Of a stretch of 9,155 nucleotides of DNA, positions 6,467 through 9,155 are shown in pieces. This DNA is from an uncultured Collinsella sp. (GTDB lineage: Bacteria > Actinomycetota > Coriobacteriia > Coriobacteriales > Coriobacteriaceae): the NCBI GenBank assembly GCA_900554495.1, contig USHR01000062.1, positions 1 through 9,155 of the forward strand. Direction: 5' to 3'. Numbering within the stretch: position 1 is the first letter of the stretch; each line of letters begins with the position of its first letter. The notes below the pieces were generated by a model. That model saw only the letters and a program-made list of their open reading frames with translations, did no database searches and was not told where the DNA came from. The translations under genes and the position numbers were made by a program.

Positions 6467-6844
6467 TTAGAGAGCGGCGACGACCTCGATCTCGACCAGA
6501 CCGCCGGCCGGAAGAGCGGCAACCTGGAAAGCGCTGCGCGCGGGGAACGGAGCCTCGAACTTGGAAGCGTAGATCTCGTTCACGGCAGCGAAGTCGGCGA
6601 TGTCGGCCAGGTAGACCGTGGTCTTGACGACATCGGCAAAGGTAGCGCCGGCAGCGGTCAGCAGGGCCTCAACGTTGGCGAGGGACTGCTTGGCCTGGGC
6701 CTCGACGCCCTCGGGCATCTTGCCAGTCGCGGGATCGATGCCCAGCTGGCCGGACAGGAACACCATGTTGCCGGCCTGGATACCGGGGGAATACGGGCCG
6801 ATGGCTGCGGGTGCGTTATCGGAAGACACGACGGTCTTGCTCAT
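6467..6844 (-). CDS. ridA: RidA family reactive enamine/imine deaminase
   Basis: This 125-residue protein is close to the 128 of E. coli RidA. It shows the family's features in order: NAPAAIGPYS (10-19), FLSGQLGIDP (29-38), QSLANVEALL (53-62), VVKTTVYLAD (72-81) and FPARSAFQV (100-108), whose Arg103 matches the substrate carboxylate-binding arginine, then a GGLVEIEV tail (114-121). RidA forms trimers and hydrolyses 2-aminoacrylate and related enamines/imines to keto acids plus ammonia, protecting PLP enzymes. The start at 6844 is supported by AAGGAG 6 bases upstream; an in-frame ATG at 6919 lies inside a hairpin arm and has no site. It converges on the YheO-type regulator and is probably a single-gene unit. 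Its place beside a purine cluster could reflect clearance of aminoacrylate made during purine breakdown, but RidA is nearly universal. Confidence 0.94.
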   Translation of the reverse strand: MSKTVVSSDNAPAAIGPYSPGIQAGNMVFLSGQLGIDPATGKMPEGVEAQAKQSLANVEALLTAAGATFADVVKTTVYLADIADFAAVNEIYASKFEAPFPARSAFQVAALPAGGLVEIEVVAAL

Positions 6845-6877
6845 GTTTTTCTCCTTACGATCAATTGAGAGAGCGTG

Positions 6878-6925
6878 AGCGCGGTGTTCACACCGGGAGG
6901 CACAGTTCGGTCTGAACACCGCGCT
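6878..6925 (-). promoter_or_regulatory. 13-bp leader hairpin upstream of ridA
   Basis: AGCGCGGTGTTCA at 6878-6890 and TGAACACCGCGCT at 6913-6925 are perfect inverted repeats, continued after one mismatch by ACCG/CGGT (6892-6895 with 6908-6911). No T-run follows, so it is not a standard terminator. If the predicted promoter is right, the hairpin sits within a few bases of the 5' end of the mRNA, a position known to protect transcripts from decay. Confidence 0.6.
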
Positions 6926-6933
6926 TGATTGGG

Positions 6934-6962
6934 ATAGTACTCAAGGTTTCCGCGCGATGCAA
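6934..6962 (-). promoter_or_regulatory. Possible promoter of ridA
   Basis: On the minus strand, TTGCAT (6957-6962) and TACTAT (6934-6939) are separated by exactly 17 bases. The -35 box is weak (3 of 6) and the -10 box moderate (4 of 6). Transcription would start near 6927. Confidence 0.35.
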
Positions 6963-7009
6963 GATTATTATCACGTTGCGAGAATATTTTATCGCCCAAC
7001 GGTTTCCCC

Positions 7010-7121
7010 GAACCGCTGAACGGTTCTCATGTGGAGCAGCCAGTCCAAGCTGCTGAAGACTTTGTCCTGCTTAGGCTGCGGGCGTCGCCCACCGCAGCGA
7101 CGCCACTATACTTTTGAGTAT
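7010..7121. promoter_or_regulatory. Run of short hairpins and a possible -10 box upstream of the U32 gene
   Basis: The 300-base divergent gap 6845-7144 contains, besides the ridA leader, four successive inverted repeats: GAACCG/CGGTTC (7010-7026), AGCAGC/GCTGCT (7035-7054), GCTGCGG/CCGCAGC (7075-7098) and ATACT/AGTAT (7108-7121). GGCGTCG/CGACGCC (7081-7104) would compete with the third. TATACT at 7107-7112 matches 5 of 6 consensus -10 bases on the plus strand, but no good -35 box is spaced for it. I cannot tell whether the repeats act as DNA sites or as leader RNA. No gene is visible here. Confidence 0.4.
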
Positions 7122-7144
7122 CTGAGCATTTTGAAAGGCAGGAT

Positions 7145-9155
7145 ATGACCGCAACCGCCAGTCGAACCACCAACCGCAGACCCGAGCTTTTAGCGCCCGC
7201 CGGAGGACCCGAGCCCCTTGCCGCCGCACTCGCCGCCGGGGCAGACGCCATCTACTGCGGCATGGGCAGCTTCAACGCCCGCCGCAAGGCCACCAACTTT
7301 ACCGACGAGACCTTTGAGCAAGCCTGCCGCGCCGCACATCTAGCCGGGTCGCGCGTCTACGTCACGGTCAACATCGTCATCAAGCAGTCCGAGATGGACG
7401 ATGCGCTGCAACTCATCTATCGCTGCTCAACGCTGGGCGCCGACGCCTTCATTATCCAGGACTGGGGTCTGTTCTTTGAAGTCAAGCGCACCATGCCCGG
7501 CATCGAGACGCACATCTCAACCCAAGCAAACATCCACGACGACCGCGGAACCCTTTGGTGCCGTGAGCAGGGCGCCGACCGAGTGACCTTGTCGCGCGAG
7601 CTCTCCATTGACGAGATCGCCGCCATCCACGACGCCGCACCCGATGTGGACCTCGAGGTCTTTAGCCACGGTGCCATCTGCTTTTGTTACTCGGGCCTGT
7701 GCCTGCTCTCGAGCTTTGCCATGGCGGGCCGCTCGGCCAACCGCGGCATGTGCGCCCAGCCCTGCCGCCTGCCCTACGAGCTGATCGACGAGAACGGCCG
7801 CTCGCTCTCCCCTGCCGGTCGCGAGCGTGCGCTATGCCCGCGCGACACCAACACTTCGCAGCTTGTTCGCCGTCTGTATGACGCCGGCGCCGCATCGCTC
7901 AAGCTCGAGGGCCGCATGAAGGCCCCCGATTACGTGTACTCCATCGTCGACGTGTATCGTCATCAGATTGATGACATGCTGGCCGATGTTTCGACCTCCA
8001 AGGATGAGGATGCAGCCCGCCAGCGACAGCTCAAGCGCTGCTTTAACCGCGACTTTACGCACGCCTACCAAGACGGTACCTCGGGTGACGAGATGATGAG
8101 CTACGAGCGCTCCAACAACCGCGGCCAGATCGTGGGCACGGTGCTGGGCAGCCGCCCGGCCAACCGCGATGTGCGCGGCCTCAAGCCCGACGACCGCCGT
8201 CGGCGCGCCGCCATCGCCCGCATTGAGTTGTTTGAGCCCGTGGGCAAGGGCGACCTGCTGGAGCTTCGCCACGATAACGAGTTTGACCAGTTCCTGACCA
8301 CCATTGCCGCCGATGATGCCGCCGCCGGTGACATCATCGAGTGCCGCGTGCCTCGCAGCATGCCCGAGGGCTGCCGCGTGCGCGTGATTCGAAGCCAGCG
8401 CGCCATTGACGCTGCCGGCGCCGCGCTCAAGCGCGATGTGCTGCGCCGCCGCGCCGTTGATGTAACCGTTGTGGCGCGTTTGGGCGAACCGTTTGCCGTC
8501 ACGCTTACTTGCTGCGACGCCCCTTCGCTTACGGCCACGGCCACGGGCTTTACCGTCGAGGCCGCCAAGACCCGCGCGGTCGAGGCGTCCGATCTGGTAG
8601 AGCATGTGGGTCGCATGGGGTCCTCGCCCTTTGAGTCCGCGAGCTTTGATGTGGCGCTCGATAAGGGCTGCGGCATGGGCTTCTCCGCTGTGCACAAGGT
8701 GCGCGCCGCCGCCTGCAAGGCGCTGGAGGAGGCCATTCTGGCACCGTATGACGAGCGTGCCCGCACGCTCGAGCTGCCGGTGCTCGACAAATGTACGCGG
8801 CCCATGCCCGAGCACTACCGCGACGAGCCGCAGATCTGCGCCACCGTCACCTCGCTCGAGGCCGCCGAGGCAGCGCGAGCGGAGGGTGCAACGCGCATCT
8901 ACATGACCACCGACGCGCTCGATGCGGCCGAGCTCTCCCCCGCCGATGCGTTTGAGCAGGGCATCGTGCCCGTGCTCGACGAGGTCTGCCGTGCCGTTGA
9001 CCACGAGCGCGTCGACCCGTGGGTTGTTGCCGGCGCCACGGTCGCTATTGGCAACATCTCTGAGCTTGCCCTGGCCGCCCAGGTTGGCGCCACGGCCGAG
9101 ATTCGCTCTTGCCTGCCGGTGCACAACACGCCCTGCATGGAGGCGCTTGCCGAGC
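7145..9155 (+). CDS. U32-family peptidase-like protein (RlhA/TrhP type, probable RNA hydroxylation factor), 3' end outside window
   Basis: The first 670 codons are visible and the frame is still open at the right edge. The start MTATASRTTNRRPELLAPAG has AAAGG about 6 bases upstream, and ELLAPAGGPEPL with ADAIYCG is the usual opening of the family. The U32 signature is intact: EVFSHGAICFCYSGLCLLS, then NRGMCAQPCR, giving Cys179, Cys181, Cys186, Cys203 and Cys207, among which the [4Fe-4S] ligands are expected. LKLEGRMK follows at 252-259. The C-terminal half, beyond about 350, resembles the DUF3656-type extension of the long members. Although named peptidases, E. coli relatives act in RNA hydroxylation: RlhA (23S rRNA C2501) and TrhP (tRNA uridine-34). 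Length and the extension favour the RlhA-like group (about 650 residues in E. coli); the exact RNA target is not assignable. It appears to be an independent housekeeping gene unrelated to the purine cluster. Confidence 0.88.
   Translation, partial: MTATASRTTNRRPELLAPAGGPEPLAAALAAGADAIYCGMGSFNARRKATNFTDETFEQACRAAHLAGSRVYVTVNIVIKQSEMDDALQLIYRCSTLGADAFIIQDWGLFFEVKRTMPGIETHISTQANIHDDRGTLWCREQGADRVTLSRELSIDEIAAIHDAAPDVDLEVFSHGAICFCYSGLCLLSSFAMAGRSANRGMCAQPCRLPYELIDENGRSLSPAGRERALCPRDTNTSQLVRRLYDAGAASLKLEGRMKAPDYVYSIVDVYRHQIDDMLADVSTSKDEDAARQRQLKRCFNRDFTHAYQDGTSGDEMMSYERSNNRGQIVGTVLGSRPANRDVRGLKPDDRRRRAAIARIELFEPVGKGDLLELRHDNEFDQFLTTIAADDAAAGDIIECRVPRSMPEGCRVRVIRSQRAIDAAGAALKRDVLRRRAVDVTVVARLGEPFAVTLTCCDAPSLTATATGFTVEAAKTRAVEASDLVEHVGRMGSSPFESASFDVALDKGCGMGFSAVHKVRAAACKALEEAILAPYDERARTLELPVLDKCTRPMPEHYRDEPQICATVTSLEAAEAARAEGATRIYMTTDALDAAELSPADAFEQGIVPVLDEVCRAVDHERVDPWVVAGATVAIGNISELALAAQVGATAEIRSCLPVHNTPCMEALAE

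Noticed and set aside
6845..6919. N-terminal extension of RidA from ATG at 6919
   Set aside because: It would add 25 residues unlike the family and runs through a hairpin arm, while the start at 6844 has a near-perfect ribosome binding site.
7832..9124. 430-codon minus-strand open frame opposite the U32 gene
   Set aside because: It is a shadow of the U32 coding frame with no ribosome binding site and no recognisable motif.

Overview
The window is GC-rich (roughly 60% or more in coding regions) bacterial DNA with tight gene packing and strong Shine-Dalgarno sites. Codon usage, protein sequences and gene content are most consistent with an anaerobic gut actinobacterium of the Coriobacteriia, such as Collinsella. 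That assignment is inferred from recalled family sequences, not from a search.

Left part (1-5345, all on the minus strand, so read right to left): an NCS2-family purine permease (3951-5345), the amidohydrolase SsnA (2400-3755) and the flavin/iron-sulfur oxidoreductase YgfK (start at 2251, running off the left edge). The permease is preceded by a good sigma-70-type promoter (5433-5461), and I see no convincing promoter in the two inner gaps, so the three genes probably form one operon. ygfK and ssnA belong to the gene set linked in gut bacteria and in E. coli to anaerobic purine and urate breakdown. The likely logic is import of a purine by the permease, reduction by YgfK and hydrolytic ring opening or deamination by SsnA. 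Both inner gaps carry long, GC-rich, perfect inverted repeats without U-tracts. The 195-base gap upstream of ssnA looks like a folded leader, with a possible three-way junction and a possible Shine-Dalgarno-sequestering switch.

Middle (5346-6466): an AT-rich divergent promoter region, then a YheO/DauR-type PAS-HTH regulator on the plus strand (5698-6354), positioned to control the divergent purine operon. A strong bidirectional intrinsic terminator (6399-6436) separates it from the convergent ridA.

Right part (6467-9155): ridA on the minus strand (6467-6844), encoding an enamine/imine deaminase, with a 13-bp leader hairpin. A second hairpin-rich divergent intergenic region follows, then a long U32-family peptidase-like gene on the plus strand (7145 to the right edge, incomplete) of the RlhA/TrhP type, probably an RNA-hydroxylation factor.

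No tRNA, rRNA, CRISPR array, insertion sequence or phage gene is visible. The most noteworthy items are the structured RNA upstream of ssnA, unusual substitutions at two signature positions of the permease, and the compact transporter-hydrolase-reductase-regulator module.
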